From CBDBZX01 sp965213645 (GTDB lineage: Bacteria; Deinococcota; Deinococci; Deinococcales; Trueperaceae), in contig CBDBZX010000008.1 of the NCBI GenBank assembly GCA_965213645.1, positions 558,001-622,000 of the forward strand: a stretch of DNA of 64,000 nucleotides. Reading direction: 5' to 3'. This document shows, in pieces, positions 33,226 to 41,611 of this stretch (the first letter of the stretch is position 1; the number at the start of each line of letters is the position of its first letter). The translations under genes were made by a program, and so were the position numbers. The notes under the pieces were generated by a model. The model was not told where the DNA came from, did not search any database, and worked only from the letters and a program-made list of their open reading frames with translations.

Positions 33226-33471
33226 ATGATGATGCTCTACACAAATGAGGTTTACGCCAACGATTACAACCCGCAGCAGCCAACCATGCCGAGCCCGAAC
33301 GACGCGCCTGCTACGCCGCCAATGGACGCGCCCGCCGCGCCGCCGACCGAAAGACCGATAGAGACGCCAGACGACTTAGAAACGCCACCCGAGCCTACCG
33401 AGGTGCCCGACCAGCCCGACCCCGAGATACGCGAAGGACCGGAGGAAAACCTGCCGGGTGACGAGGTATAA
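33226..33471 (+). CDS. proline-rich acidic small protein
   Basis: 81 residues, dominated by Pro, Ala, Glu and Asp (APATPPMDAPAAPPTERP), with no hydrophobic core and therefore intrinsically disordered. ATG 33226 follows GAGGTAAAGGGG, a plausible SD. No family is recognised. It ends 7 nt before the convergent hicA stop. The coding call rests on the SD and codon pattern only. Confidence 0.45.
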   Translation: MMMLYTNEVYANDYNPQQPTMPSPNDAPATPPMDAPAAPPTERPIETPDDLETPPEPTEVPDQPDPEIREGPEENLPGDEV

Positions 33472-33477
33472 AGATAG

Positions 33478-33663
33478 CTATGGCGCAAGAATCTCTAGGT
33501 CTTTGCAAATCTTCTTGACGAGGTTGTCGTTGATTTCGCGGTGTCTTGGTACAGCGGAGGACTTGCCAACCGAACGGTTGACATAAACCGTATGCCTACC
33601 ACCTTCACGGAAGAACTCGCAGCCGCTCTTCTCAAGATGCTTGACAAGGTCGCGGCGCTTCAC
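33478..33663 (-). CDS. hicA: HicA toxin, mRNA interferase
   Basis: 61 residues with the double-stranded-RNA-binding-like fold: KRRDLVKHLEKSGCEFFREGGRHTVYVNRSVGK. The conserved His of GGRHTVY is the catalytic residue of HicA ribonucleases. PRHREIN is the usual second motif. GTG 33661-33663 overlaps the hicB stop by one base (TAGTG), giving coupled translation of antitoxin first and toxin second. Confidence 0.92.
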   Translation of the reverse strand: MKRRDLVKHLEKSGCEFFREGGRHTVYVNRSVGKSSAVPRHREINDNLVKKICKDLEILAP

Positions 33664-33878
33664 TAAGCAGTCAACAGAAAGTTTTCTTTGATGACCTCAC
33701 GTCCCTGGAGCGCTTCTTCAGCTAGAGCACGGTTTGCCTCCAACACGAGTTCCACCGCTTCTTGCAGGTTTTCGCGGGCTTCCTCGAGGGTCTCTCCCTG
33801 AGCATTTGCGCCCGGCAATTCTAGGGTAAAGCCGATGTAGCCTTCGGGTACTTTTTCGAATACGGCTGTGAATTTCAT
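33663..33878 (-). CDS. hicB: HicB antitoxin
   Basis: 71 residues with a partial RNase-H-like fold: FTAVFEKVPEGYIGFTLELPGANAQGETLEEARENLQEA, the HicB hallmark. It lacks the C-terminal DNA-binding HTH or RHH of long HicB, so autoregulation would be through another route. It is located next to IS elements, consistent with a mobile module. Confidence 0.9.
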   Translation of the reverse strand: MKFTAVFEKVPEGYIGFTLELPGANAQGETLEEARENLQEAVELVLEANRALAEEALQGREVIKENFLLTA

Positions 33879-34065
33879 AAAGCAAGTTTAGCACGTGGGG
33901 TTAAGAGGATGAAAAACGTTTAGGACTCTTGGAGATGTGATAAGACCTCTGCAACTTTGCGCGTGCGAAAGGAGTAATTTTGGTCTTTCTTCACCTGCTC
34001 GATGGAAAGACCAATTTCCATTAGAAGCAAGGCTTGGAGTATGTATTTCATCAGGTGAGATAATA

Positions 34066-35201
34066 CGCAATTGCACGATATACTTACCGTATGTCGAAGC
34101 GATTGGAGATCAAAGACCATCTGAACTACGAGGAGCTAACGAAGCGCTACCGTAGTTGCAAAGAAGGTAAAGAAAGAGCCAGATGGCAAGTCATCTGGCT
34201 TTATAGCGACCCTGAGACATCGCACAGCGCGGCGAAGGTCGCTAGACTCACGGGCTTTAGTGTCATTTGGGTGCGCACCCTGATTAAGCGCTACAACGCT
34301 CAGGGAGCGGAAGGGATCAAACGTCGTAACCCGGCGAGCAATGAGGCACGCTTTGTGCTAAGTGAAGCGCAGTGCCAAGCGCTCGGTGAGCAGTTGCGAG
34401 AGGCTGCGCCCGATGGGGGCTTGTGGAGTAGCCGCAAGGTAGCGCAGTGGATTGAAGAACGTACAGGTCAAGAGGTGAACGCGAGCACGGGCTGGCGCTA
34501 TCTTCAACGTTTGGGGTTCAGTCCCCAAGTGCCGCGCCCGCGCCATCAGGATGCGGCAAGTGCTGAGGTCCAAGCTGAGTTCAAAAAAAGCTTGCTCAGC
34601 GTCTAAGCGAACTTAGAGAACAGTATCCTGACGAAGAGGTTGAGGTTTGGGCGCAAGATGAAGCGCGTCTCGGGCTCAAGCCTATCGTTCGGCGCGTCTG
34701 GGCTCCTGTGGGACAGCGTCCTATTGCCGAGCACAGCAGCAAGTATGAATGGCTCTACGCCTACAGCTTCGTCAGACCTAAAGACGGCAAGAGCTACTGG
34801 CTCATCTTGCCTCGCGCCAACACCAAAGCGATGTCCGTAGCGCTCGCTGAGTTCGCTAAAGACTTAGCGCCAAAAGGTGATAAGCGTATCCTGCTCCTCC
34901 TGGACCAAGCGAGCTACCACACCACAGATAAGCTCTGCGTGCCCGAACAGCTCGAGTTGCACTTCTTGCCGCCACGTTCACCTGAACTTTGACCGAAGGA
35001 AATCCTTTAGGGCAGTCTGCTGAGGCGATTTTTCCTTTGCTACGTGAGCCGCTTGCCAACCGCGCCTTTGCTGAGCTTGACGACCTCGAAGAGATAACGG
35101 AACAGCGTTGCTGCTTTCTCATGGACAACCCCGAGATAGTCAGAGGCGAGGTCGGCTTTCAGTGGCTTGTCGTTCTAGGGTAACTTCTTTGTGCAACTCC
35201 G
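34066..35201 (+). mobile_element. degenerate IS630-family element
   Basis: Ends CGCAATTGCAC (34066-34076) and GTGCAACTCCG (35191-35201) are inverted repeats with two mismatches, each flanked by TA (34064-34065, 35202-35203), the target duplication of IS630/Tc1 elements. Length 1136 bp encloses a broken transposase. The right end cuts the 3' end of the HEPN gene. Confidence 0.85.
34091..35183 (+). pseudogene. IS630 transposase, frameshifted and interrupted
   Basis: The first frame (34091-34606) has the HTH part (HSAAKVARLTGFSVIWVRTLIKRY). A run of seven A at 34583-34589 leads, after a -1 shift, to the catalytic part: VWAQDEARLGLKPIVRRVW (Asp), RILLLLDQASYHTT (Asp), FLPPRSPEL. IS630 transposases often use such a slip, so this shift may be programmed. 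The final NP.E motif is lost: about 23 extra bases at 34990-35018 introduce a stop, and the tail FPLLREPLANRAFAELDDLEEI resumes downstream. It is therefore inactive. Confidence 0.85.
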
Positions 35202-35761
35202 TATAAGTAGAATATCTCTTCAGGGGAGATGGATTCCGCTTTCTCTTTCGAAACAGGCTTTTTCTTGCTGTAGTGTGTTAGCTCATCTCTTATACTTCCT
35301 ATCCGATTACCTAAATTCTCGTTTGTAACACCTAAAGTTTCCGGCAAATTCAAGCTCTTCAAAATACTCAGAAGGCGGTGCAACCGCTCTTTGAATGTAT
35401 ATCGATTTGCAATGTTTTCCTGGAGCCTGCTCTTGAAAAATGTTTTATCTTCTTCATTTGCTGCACTCAAAGCTTCCTGACGCCTTTTTCTAAATTCCGC
35501 TGGCGGCATTACTGTACCTGGGTCTTTGACTCTATGGTAAACCTCTAATGCTCTAGCTAAATTAAGAAAACGATCTTCCGCATACGAAGAGGAGAGTCTG
35601 CCGAAAGACAAGTATTGCACGATGCTGTGATCTTCATAAAGCTGAAACCAACTTGATAACACTTTTTCAAAATCACCTTGAATATCCTTCAAAGTGAATA
35701 AATCAGGCGAAAATTTAGTAAGATCAACATCTCGAAATTTAAGAATTTCGCCTAAGTACAC
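35159..35761 (-). pseudogene. ApeA-like HEPN defence protein, fragment between two IS elements
   Basis: 200 codons. RFLNLARALEVYHRVKDPGTVMPP and RIGSIRDELTHY (RxxxxH, the HEPN nuclease motif) match the C-terminal HEPN domain of ApeA-type anti-phage proteins. Full-length relatives are about 450-500 residues. Here the 5' part ends at the IS4-type inverted repeat (35756) and the last 13 or so codons are supplied by the IS630 right end (35201). The original start is lost. The gene is AT-rich. It is probably non-functional. Confidence 0.72.
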
Positions 35762-36798
35762 GACAAAAGCCTGAAAGCGCTGTGTAGGAGCTTAGGGTCA
35801 AGGGAGAGGTTGGTGATCGCTCTGCGGATAAAGTCAAGCCCGAGCCGGAAGACAGACCTTTCACGTCTACCGTGCGGCTTGATGCGAATAGGCTTGAGTC
35901 GGTGTTGCCAGTGACCGACTTTAAGCGCCCAGAGAAAGGCGAGACTAACCACAGCGACCAGGGCGCTGAGGCGCTCGGTGTCCTTGAGGTGGGTATCTTC
36001 GAGGTTGAAGCCGCTCGACTTGAGGGCTTTGAAAAGAGACTCTATCTGCCACCTGTGGGCGTAAGCGCTCAAGGCTTTTCTAGGATTGCGGTTGGTCACA
36101 ATGATGACGAGTTGCTGGTCACAGCTCCTAGTTGCAGCAACGGCAAGCTCACACCCACAAATCTTGTAGCGGTGGTGGAGGCTTCGCGTTTGCAAGGGTT
36201 CAAGCTGCCGAAAAAAGGCTGCGAGTTGAAACCAGTTGTCAGCTAGGCTGTTTTCTCGGATGCGAATGGCAAAGGGAATGTTTTGGTCTATCAGGAACCC
36301 AAACCAGTCTTGACCAATGAACTCCCTATCTGCAAGTAAGACCTCTATGCGCTCAGGTTTGATGACCTCCAAAACCTGTTCGAGCAACTCAGTGCGCTCC
36401 AGTGTGTTCGAGTTGCCCTGTTTAGTCAGAAGAACGAACGCGAGGGGGATAGCGATACCTTCATCGACTAGAGCAATCATCAAAATATTGATGTTGAATA
36501 CGCCAAACTTCCAGTTCGTTCTATCGACGCATAAGGTGTAACGCTGCTTGTCGAGAAGTTTGACTATGAAGCGCGTGAAGTGTGTCTCGTCAAGCTCCAG
36601 CTCAGCAAAGAACCGCTGCGCCCGTCTATACACAGAAGCCTCACATGCCCAGCTTTGCATAGTGCTGACCACGCGCTTGAGATTGACCGTCCTCGCCTCG
36701 ACAATACCCAGCATCAACATGCTCAGAAACGTGAGCCTCGACTTGTGCAAGTTGACACCTACTTCTTTCAACGCTTCGACTAATCCAGTATGCTTCAT
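35752..36798 (-). CDS. IS4-family DDE transposase
   Basis: 348 residues, apparently intact. The catalytic triad is visible: CVDRTNWKFG (Asp), VLLADREFIG (Asp), and HRWQIESLFKALKSSGF, which fits the Y/H-(2)-R-(3)-E-(6)-K signature of IS4. The stop codon lies just outside the left inverted repeat, so the host flank provides the last codon. Upstream, inverted GGAGTTCTCC/GGAGAACTCC-like sequences flank the start region. Confidence 0.9.
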   Translation of the reverse strand: MKHTGLVEALKEVGVNLHKSRLTFLSMLMLGIVEARTVNLKRVVSTMQSWACEASVYRRAQRFFAELELDETHFTRFIVKLLDKQRYTLCVDRTNWKFGVFNINILMIALVDEGIAIPLAFVLLTKQGNSNTLERTELLEQVLEVIKPERIEVLLADREFIGQDWFGFLIDQNIPFAIRIRENSLADNWFQLAAFFRQLEPLQTRSLHHRYKICGCELAVAATRSCDQQLVIIVTNRNPRKALSAYAHRWQIESLFKALKSSGFNLEDTHLKDTERLSALVAVVSLAFLWALKVGHWQHRLKPIRIKPHGRRERSVFRLGLDFIRRAITNLSLDPKLLHSAFRLLSCT

Positions 36799-36872
36799 TT
36801 GAGTTCTCCTTCGTTTAGCTACGCACTAAACATTCTTCAGGGAGAACTCCTTTTTGTAAAATTGTCGTGTAC
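35756..36872 (-). mobile_element. IS4-family insertion sequence
   Basis: Terminal inverted repeats GTACACGACAA at 35756-35766 and TTGTCGTGTAC at 36862-36872 are perfect over 11 bp, and both are flanked by TAA (35753-35755, 36873-36875). Length 1117 bp with one intact transposase. It separates the HEPN fragment from an orphan coding tail. Confidence 0.85.
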
Positions 36873-36874
36873 TA

Positions 36875-37069
36875 AGCTATCCGCTAATCAATTTAGGCGA
36901 GTTTTTGAAACTCGAGGGAGCTATCTTACTGAACTTCACTTCTGAATCTACTGAGGTCGCAATAGGAACCCGCATCATCTTTACTTTCGATAATGGCTGT
37001 GTTGTAGTTCTTGAAAACAGGAATGACAAAACTCATTTTTTAGTAAGGTCTGCCGATGTTGAGAGGTGA
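36875..37069 (+). pseudogene. orphan 3' coding fragment beside the IS4 element
   Basis: A frame open from the IS end to TGA 37067-37069 reads ...LGEFLKLEGAILLNFTSEST and ...IIFTFDNGCVVVLENRNDK. It looks like genuine protein but has no start codon of its own. It is on the strand opposite to the HEPN fragment, so it is not that gene's other half. Family not recognised. Confidence 0.4.
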
Positions 37070-37353
37070 GAATGGGCTTTAACTGCTTTTCACAACTTAG
37101 CTCAAGTACAATTCTTCCACCGATCCAGTACTCGAGTCACCCAAATAAAAACTAGTCAGCAAAGACTGAGTACATCAACAGCGCCTATTTTCTCTGCTTT
37201 GTACCCAAAATATCCACTCCTCGAGTACACCCCAACAACCCCCACGACTCATGATAGACTTGCGCGTGCAGTTTCACCTGCAACATAACTGTCAAACGAA
37301 AAGGAGTTCAAAGCTCTCTTTTCAGTTTGGCGATTTTTCTTAGTGGAGGGTCT
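37070..37353. promoter_or_regulatory. leader and extended -10 promoter of the H+-pyrophosphatase gene
   Basis: TGATAGACT (TG 37252-37253, TAGACT 37255-37260) is an extended -10 box without an obvious -35. It implies a leader of about 85 nt before ATG 37354. The rest of the stretch shows no coding potential. Confidence 0.5.
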
Positions 37354-39474
37354 ATGAGGTTTTTAATCATTTTGATTCCGCTCTGCGCGCTTTTAGCGCT
37401 AGTGGCGGCAGGCTACTTTGCGCGGCGCATTCTCGCAGCCGAAACGGGCAACGAGCGCATGGTCGAGATTTCGGACGCGGTCAAGCAGGGCGCGATGGCG
37501 TATATGAGCCGCCAGACGCAAACGATTGCGGTGGTCGCGGCGATTATCACCGCGCTCTTTGCGGTGGTCGCGCTGACCCAGAGCGATTTCGAGGCGACGC
37601 TCTGGTGGTGGACCACGGCGGGCTTCGTCGTCGGGGCGCTCTTTTCGGCGGTGAGCGGCTACATCGGTATGAACATCGCAGTGCGGACGAACGTGCGCGT
37701 GGCGCAGTCGGCGCGGAGTGGGCTTTTGGGGGCGTTGGAAATCGCCTTCAACGGCGGCGCGGTTGCCGGGCTTGCCGTTGCAGGCTTAGCGCTTTTAGGC
37801 GTCAGCGGTTTTTTCTTCCTATTTTACTCAGTCTTTAACCTGGAAAATCCCGTTGAACCGTTGGTCGGCTTCGCCTTCGGCGCGAGCTTGATTAGCCTCT
37901 TCGCCCGCGTGGGCGGCGGTATCTACACCAAAGCGGCGGACGTCGGCGCGGACTTAGTCGGTAAGGTTGAAGCAGGCATCCCCGAGGATGACCCACGCAA
38001 CCCTGCCGTTATCGCGGATAATGTCGGTGATAATGTCGGCGACTGCGCCGGGATGGGCGCGGACCTCTTCGAGACGTACGCAGTTACAGCCATTGGCGCG
38101 GTCTTTCTGGGCTACTTACTGCCCGGCACGGGCGAAATCACGGCGCTCGTCATCTACCCCTTAGTACTCGGTGCGGTTGCGATTTTGGCGAGCGTCGCAG
38201 GCGTCTTTTTTGTCAAATTAGGCAAAGACCTCAACATCATGGCGGCGCTCTATAGAGGTGTCTTCGTGAGCGCAGGCATCAGCGTGGTGGGCTTTTTCCT
38301 CGTCTCGATTGTCGCCTTTGCCCGCTTCGACTTTGCAGGGGTCGGGCTCGTCTCCGAGTTGACCGGACTCAGCACCTTTCCGCCCACGACAAACTGGTTC
38401 ACGGTCTTTTTAGCGTCCGTCGTCGGGATGGGCGTAGTGCTGCTCCTCATGTTTATTACGGAATACTACACCTCGACGCGCTACGCGCCCGTACAGCGTG
38501 TGGCGCGGGCCTCAGAAACAGGCAGTGCGACGAACATCATCAGCGGCTTGGCGGTAGGGATGCAAAGTACCGCTGTGCCCGTCGTCATCCTGGCGTTCGC
38601 CATCTTCTTCGCCTATCAGCTCGCGGGGCTCTACGGCATCGGCGTCGCGGCGATTGCCATGCTTTCAGTCACGGGCATGATCGTCGCGATGGACACCTAC
38701 GGTCCGATTACCGATAACGCAGGCGGCATCGCGGAGATGAGCGATTTGCCTGAAGAGGTACGCAACGTCACCGACGCGCTCGACGCGGTGGGCAACACGA
38801 CCAAAGCGGTCACGAAAGGGTACGCAATCGGTTCAGCAGCGCTCGCTGCTCTCGTTCTGTTCGCGGATTACACCTACCGCTTGGACTTAGGTGCGGGCGC
38901 GTTCAGGCTCGATGATCCCATCGTTTTGGTCGGACTCTTCATCGGCGCGATGCTGCCCTTTCTCTTCTCGGCCTTTCTGATGGAGTCCGTTGGTAAAGCG
39001 GCGGGCAGTGTTATTGAAGAGGTGCGCAGGCAGTTCCGGGATATTCCGGGCATCATGGAAGGCACGGCGAAGCCCGAATACGGTAAAGCCGTGGACATCG
39101 TAACCCGAGCGGCTTTGCGCGAGATGGCGCTGCCGGGCATCCTCGCGGTAGTCGCACCGCTCATCGTTGGCTTTCTGTTCGGACCGCTTGCACTCGGCGG
39201 GCTCCTCATTGGCGTCATCGGCAGCGGCTTGATGATGGCTTTGATGATGTCGAACGGTGGCGGCGCGTGGGACAACGCGAAGAAGTACATCGAGGACGGC
39301 AACCACGGTGGCAAGGGGAGCGACGCGCACGCAGCGTCCGTAGTGGGCGATACAGTTGGCGACCCTTATAAGGATACGGCAGGACCGTCGATTAACCCAC
39401 TGATTAAGGTCATCAATACGGTAGCACTAATCTTTGCGGGGATTATTGCGAGTATTGGCGGGATTTTGCTGTAA
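37354..39474 (+). CDS. hppA: membrane-bound H+-translocating pyrophosphatase
   Basis: A 706-residue polytopic enzyme with about 16 helices that couples PPi hydrolysis to H+ export. Catalytic segments: DVGADLVGKVEAGIPEDDPR, NPAVIADNVGDNVGD and GSDAHAASVVGDTVGDPYKD. The sequence GNTTKAVTKG has Lys where K+-dependent enzymes have Ala, so I predict the K+-independent class. GGAGGGTCT precedes ATG 37354; the frame from 37327 adds nine residues before a good signal-anchor helix. It stands alone and is followed at once by repeat R2, whose first base adjoins the stop codon. Confidence 0.96.
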   Translation: MRFLIILIPLCALLALVAAGYFARRILAAETGNERMVEISDAVKQGAMAYMSRQTQTIAVVAAIITALFAVVALTQSDFEATLWWWTTAGFVVGALFSAVSGYIGMNIAVRTNVRVAQSARSGLLGALEIAFNGGAVAGLAVAGLALLGVSGFFFLFYSVFNLENPVEPLVGFAFGASLISLFARVGGGIYTKAADVGADLVGKVEAGIPEDDPRNPAVIADNVGDNVGDCAGMGADLFETYAVTAIGAVFLGYLLPGTGEITALVIYPLVLGAVAILASVAGVFFVKLGKDLNIMAALYRGVFVSAGISVVGFFLVSIVAFARFDFAGVGLVSELTGLSTFPPTTNWFTVFLASVVGMGVVLLLMFITEYYTSTRYAPVQRVARASETGSATNIISGLAVGMQSTAVPVVILAFAIFFAYQLAGLYGIGVAAIAMLSVTGMIVAMDTYGPITDNAGGIAEMSDLPEEVRNVTDALDAVGNTTKAVTKGYAIGSAALAALVLFADYTYRLDLGAGAFRLDDPIVLVGLFIGAMLPFLFSAFLMESVGKAAGSVIEEVRRQFRDIPGIMEGTAKPEYGKAVDIVTRAALREMALPGILAVVAPLIVGFLFGPLALGGLLIGVIGSGLMMALMMSNGGGAWDNAKKYIEDGNHGGKGSDAHAASVVGDTVGDPYKDTAGPSINPLIKVINTVALIFAGIIASIGGILL

Positions 39475-39715
39475 TACGGATTCCGGTTGATTACTGCATA
39501 AACTCCGACACTGCGTGCTTCTACGGAGGCGGAGTTGATTCCGTACTCACCGGAATCCGTACTTGTTTCTACTCGCTCAGGAGCCTTCAGCCGGGCGTAT
39601 CATGCCGTTGAAGACTACTCAGATTGGTTGTTCGTTGATGTTACCACCGGCTGATGGCTCTTCCTCGGGATTAAACACGCGACTTTATCGCGTGTTTAAC
39701 CGGAAAGGGTATAAC
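39475..39715 (+). repeat. composite repeat R2 with nested insertion (copy 1)
   Basis: It consists of an 87-bp unit 39475-39561 with perfect 13-bp ends (TACGGATTCCGGT / ACCGGAATCCGTA), a short linker CTTGTTTCTACTCGCTC, an inserted 80-bp palindromic element, and a hairpin module 39664-39715 (TTAAACACGCG...CGCGTGTTTAA plus CCGGAAAGGGTATAAC). The same modules without the insert occur reversed at 45032-45186. Confidence 0.9.
39581..39660. repeat. 80-bp inverted-repeat element nested in R2
   Basis: Ends GAGCCTTCAGCCGG (39581-39594) and CCGGCTGATGGCTC (39647-39660) are inverted repeats, 13 of 14 matching. The corresponding place in the other R2 copy is empty, showing that this piece inserted. No coding capacity. 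Confidence 0.8.
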
Positions 39716-39737
39716 ATTCCTACTTTGAAGATTGAGT

Positions 39738-39758
39738 CCCCTCATTTGAGGGGGTTTT
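39738..39758 (+). terminator. terminator between convergent genes
   Basis: CCCCTC-ATTT-GAGGGG followed by GTTTTC. It lies just beyond the end of the minus-strand methyltransferase gene and can serve the plus strand. Confidence 0.65.
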
Positions 39759-40591
39759 CACTTGCGCTTGACGACCACGATGATGTGCGTGCCACCGTCC
39801 AGGTTGCCAGGTTCCGCACACAGTACCTGTTCCCACCCCAGCACCCGCTCCCACACCTCCGACTCCTGCTCAAAGACTCCAGCGACCTCTTCACCGTGAG
39901 AGGTCGTCAAAGAGTTTGAAGCGGACACGGCGAGAATGTTACAAGGGTGGCGTTCTAAAAGCGCTTTGAGTTCTGTCCAGGTGTACATCTTCATCGCGTG
40001 ACCCCTAGCAAAACTCTTAGGTAATACGCCCGTCTTCACGACCTCTTCGGCAGCCTCCAAACCATACGAGCGCATAAACTCCAGAACGCCAGGTAAAAAG
40101 ATGCGCGTCGCGCCGACTTTAGACATAACACTGAGCAGTAGGACGCCACCTGGTTGGGTGACGCGCAGCAGTTCAGAGAGCGCGTCGTCCGCCCTGTCCA
40201 TCACGTAGCTGAGCGGGCCGCCGTAGCAGAGCACCGCGTCAAAGGTGGCGTCTGCAAAGCGCGACAAGTCAGTGATGTCGAGTTGCTGCCTCGAGAGAAC
40301 CGCGTCCTCGAGCCCCGCTGCTTTAACTCGCTTACGGTTTTGGGCCAACTGCTCAGCGGAAATATCGCCTACGCTCACCTTTGCGCCAGCTTTAATGAGT
40401 TCAACCGTAAAGCGGCCTGGCCCTGCGCCCGCATCCAAAACGGACATCCCTGAGCGAACGAACGCTTTCAGGTAGTGCGTATGTAAGTGCAGACTTACGC
40501 GGTCTTGGGGAGTTGACTCAAAGCGGTGCCACTCGCGCTCGCCGTAAGCGTCGAAGAAGCGTGAGATGTGCTCAGCGTCGTAGGTGGACAT
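39758..40591 (-). CDS. class I SAM-dependent methyltransferase
   Basis: 277 residues. The SAM-binding motif I is VLDAGAGPGRFTVEL at about 51-65; motif II VGDIS; then ATFDAVLCYGGPLSYV and LLRVTQPGGVLLLSVMS. The N-terminal YDAEHISRFFDAYGEREWHRF is found in several Methyltransf_25/11-type enzymes acting on small molecules. Substrate unknown. Start ATG 40589-40591. Confidence 0.85.
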   Translation of the reverse strand: MSTYDAEHISRFFDAYGEREWHRFESTPQDRVSLHLHTHYLKAFVRSGMSVLDAGAGPGRFTVELIKAGAKVSVGDISAEQLAQNRKRVKAAGLEDAVLSRQQLDITDLSRFADATFDAVLCYGGPLSYVMDRADDALSELLRVTQPGGVLLLSVMSKVGATRIFLPGVLEFMRSYGLEAAEEVVKTGVLPKSFARGHAMKMYTWTELKALLERHPCNILAVSASNSLTTSHGEEVAGVFEQESEVWERVLGWEQVLCAEPGNLDGGTHIIVVVKRK

Positions 40592-40752
40592 CCTTTAACT
40601 TTACAAGAGGTGAATAACGTTTGCGTCTTGACATAGCGTTGACGTGGTCATGTCTGGCAACCGAGCGGCTTTGTGAGGCTCGAGGCCGAAGGGAAGCCAA
40701 AGCCCACCTTGCTCGAGGCGTCCACACTACGAACTCGCGCCAACGTTACCTC

Positions 40753-40783
40753 TTGACGTTTTCACCGCGTTATCCCTTATGAT
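40753..40783 (+). promoter_or_regulatory. promoter of the acidic-protein gene
   Basis: TTGACG 40753-40758 and TATGAT 40778-40783, spacer 19 nt. The start codon at 40789 is 6 nt beyond the -10, so the transcript should be leaderless. Confidence 0.6.
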
Positions 40784-40788
40784 GGTGC

Positions 40789-41235
40789 ATGGACAACCTC
40801 CGCGACAACATGCCGAGCGCAGATGCAGACGAAACGCCGACTGCCAAGATGGAGTCTTCAACCTTGGGTGGTGTGCCAGGTATTGGTACACTGCAAGTGG
40901 TACGCGGGCAGCGGCGCGGCAACGTTTTAGAGGTTTTAGGTACGTGGCGGCTTAAAGATGATGACGCCGAGCAGGATGTTAAGACCTTGGAACGGGCGCT
41001 TGAGTCAGGTGAAACCGTAACTTATAAAGGTAAGCTCGACGACCCAGACGAGCCTGAGCGCGACGAGATCGAGGTTGAGGTCAAGATTCTCTCGATTGAA
41101 ACTTACATATACGAAGGCGAGGAAGAGGACACAGAAGCTGAAGCCGGGCCAGAGCGGACGCTCTACAACTACCGCTTGTCGGGCTCGCTTCCCTACATGA
41201 GCGAAGACGAGGACGCGCGGGGGAGCAAGCTCTGA
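40789..41235 (+). CDS. unknown 148-residue acidic protein
   Basis: Very acidic, with Glu/Asp-rich stretches (EGEEEDTEAEAGPE) and a possible beta-rich core GIGTLQVVRGQRRGNVLEVLGTW. No membrane segment or signal. Family not recognised. The coding call is supported by the promoter with the start codon at the predicted transcription start. Confidence 0.65.
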   Translation: MDNLRDNMPSADADETPTAKMESSTLGGVPGIGTLQVVRGQRRGNVLEVLGTWRLKDDDAEQDVKTLERALESGETVTYKGKLDDPDEPERDEIEVEVKILSIETYIYEGEEEDTEAEAGPERTLYNYRLSGSLPYMSEDEDARGSKL

Positions 41236-41343
41236 GCGCAGGTATAAATCATAAAAGAAGATGTCAGCTTAGCCGCTGACCTCTTCTTATCTTACTAGAC
41301 TTTTATAAATACTGAGATAAAGAAACGCAGGCATCATCTTTGA

Positions 41344-41404
41344 ACGTGCAAACTACGCAGAGAAATCCACTGCTGAGCGCGTTTTTAACCAGATGATACC
41401 TGCT
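41344..41404 (-). repeat. partial R1 copy beside the tRNA gene
   Basis: AACCAGATGATACCTGCT at 41387-41404 equals the end of the R1 copy at 54711-54840. The preceding 45 nt (from AACGTGC) keep the order and length of R1 with many changes. A further scrap, AGATGATACTTGCT, lies at 41539-41552 on the other side of the tRNA. Confidence 0.55.
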
Positions 41405-41410
41405 CGTCAT

Positions 41411-41494
41411 GCCGAGAAGGGGACTTGAACCCCTACCTCCTTAACGGAGACTAGCCCCTCAAGCTAGCGCGTCTACCTATTCCGCCACCTCGGC
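41411..41494 (-). tRNA. tRNA-Leu (anticodon GAG)
   Basis: The minus strand folds as a class II tRNA: acceptor GCCGAGG with ..CTCGGC, anticodon stem CTAGC/GCTAG around the loop TTGAGGG (anticodon GAG), a long variable arm TCTCCGTTAAGGAGG, and the T arm GGGG-TTCAAGT-CCCC. 84 nt, with no CCA encoded. It decodes CUC/CUU leucine codons. Confidence 0.95.
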
Positions 41495-41611
41495 GTTTTA
41501 TGCTCACTTTGCATTCTCCTAGCGTATGAGCGCAAAAGAGATGATACTTGCTTTCAAGGGAGCATGTCAAGCGTGAAAGGGAGTTTTTCGGGCAGTCTCG
41601 AGTCACCCTCC

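Noticed and set aside
33888..34120. Small minus-strand frames left of the IS630 element
   Set aside because: No SD, no recognisable sequence; they cross the IS inverted repeat and overlap the transposase start.
39563..39919. 118-codon plus-strand frame after hppA
   Set aside because: It spans the nested repeat, the terminator and the antisense strand of the methyltransferase.
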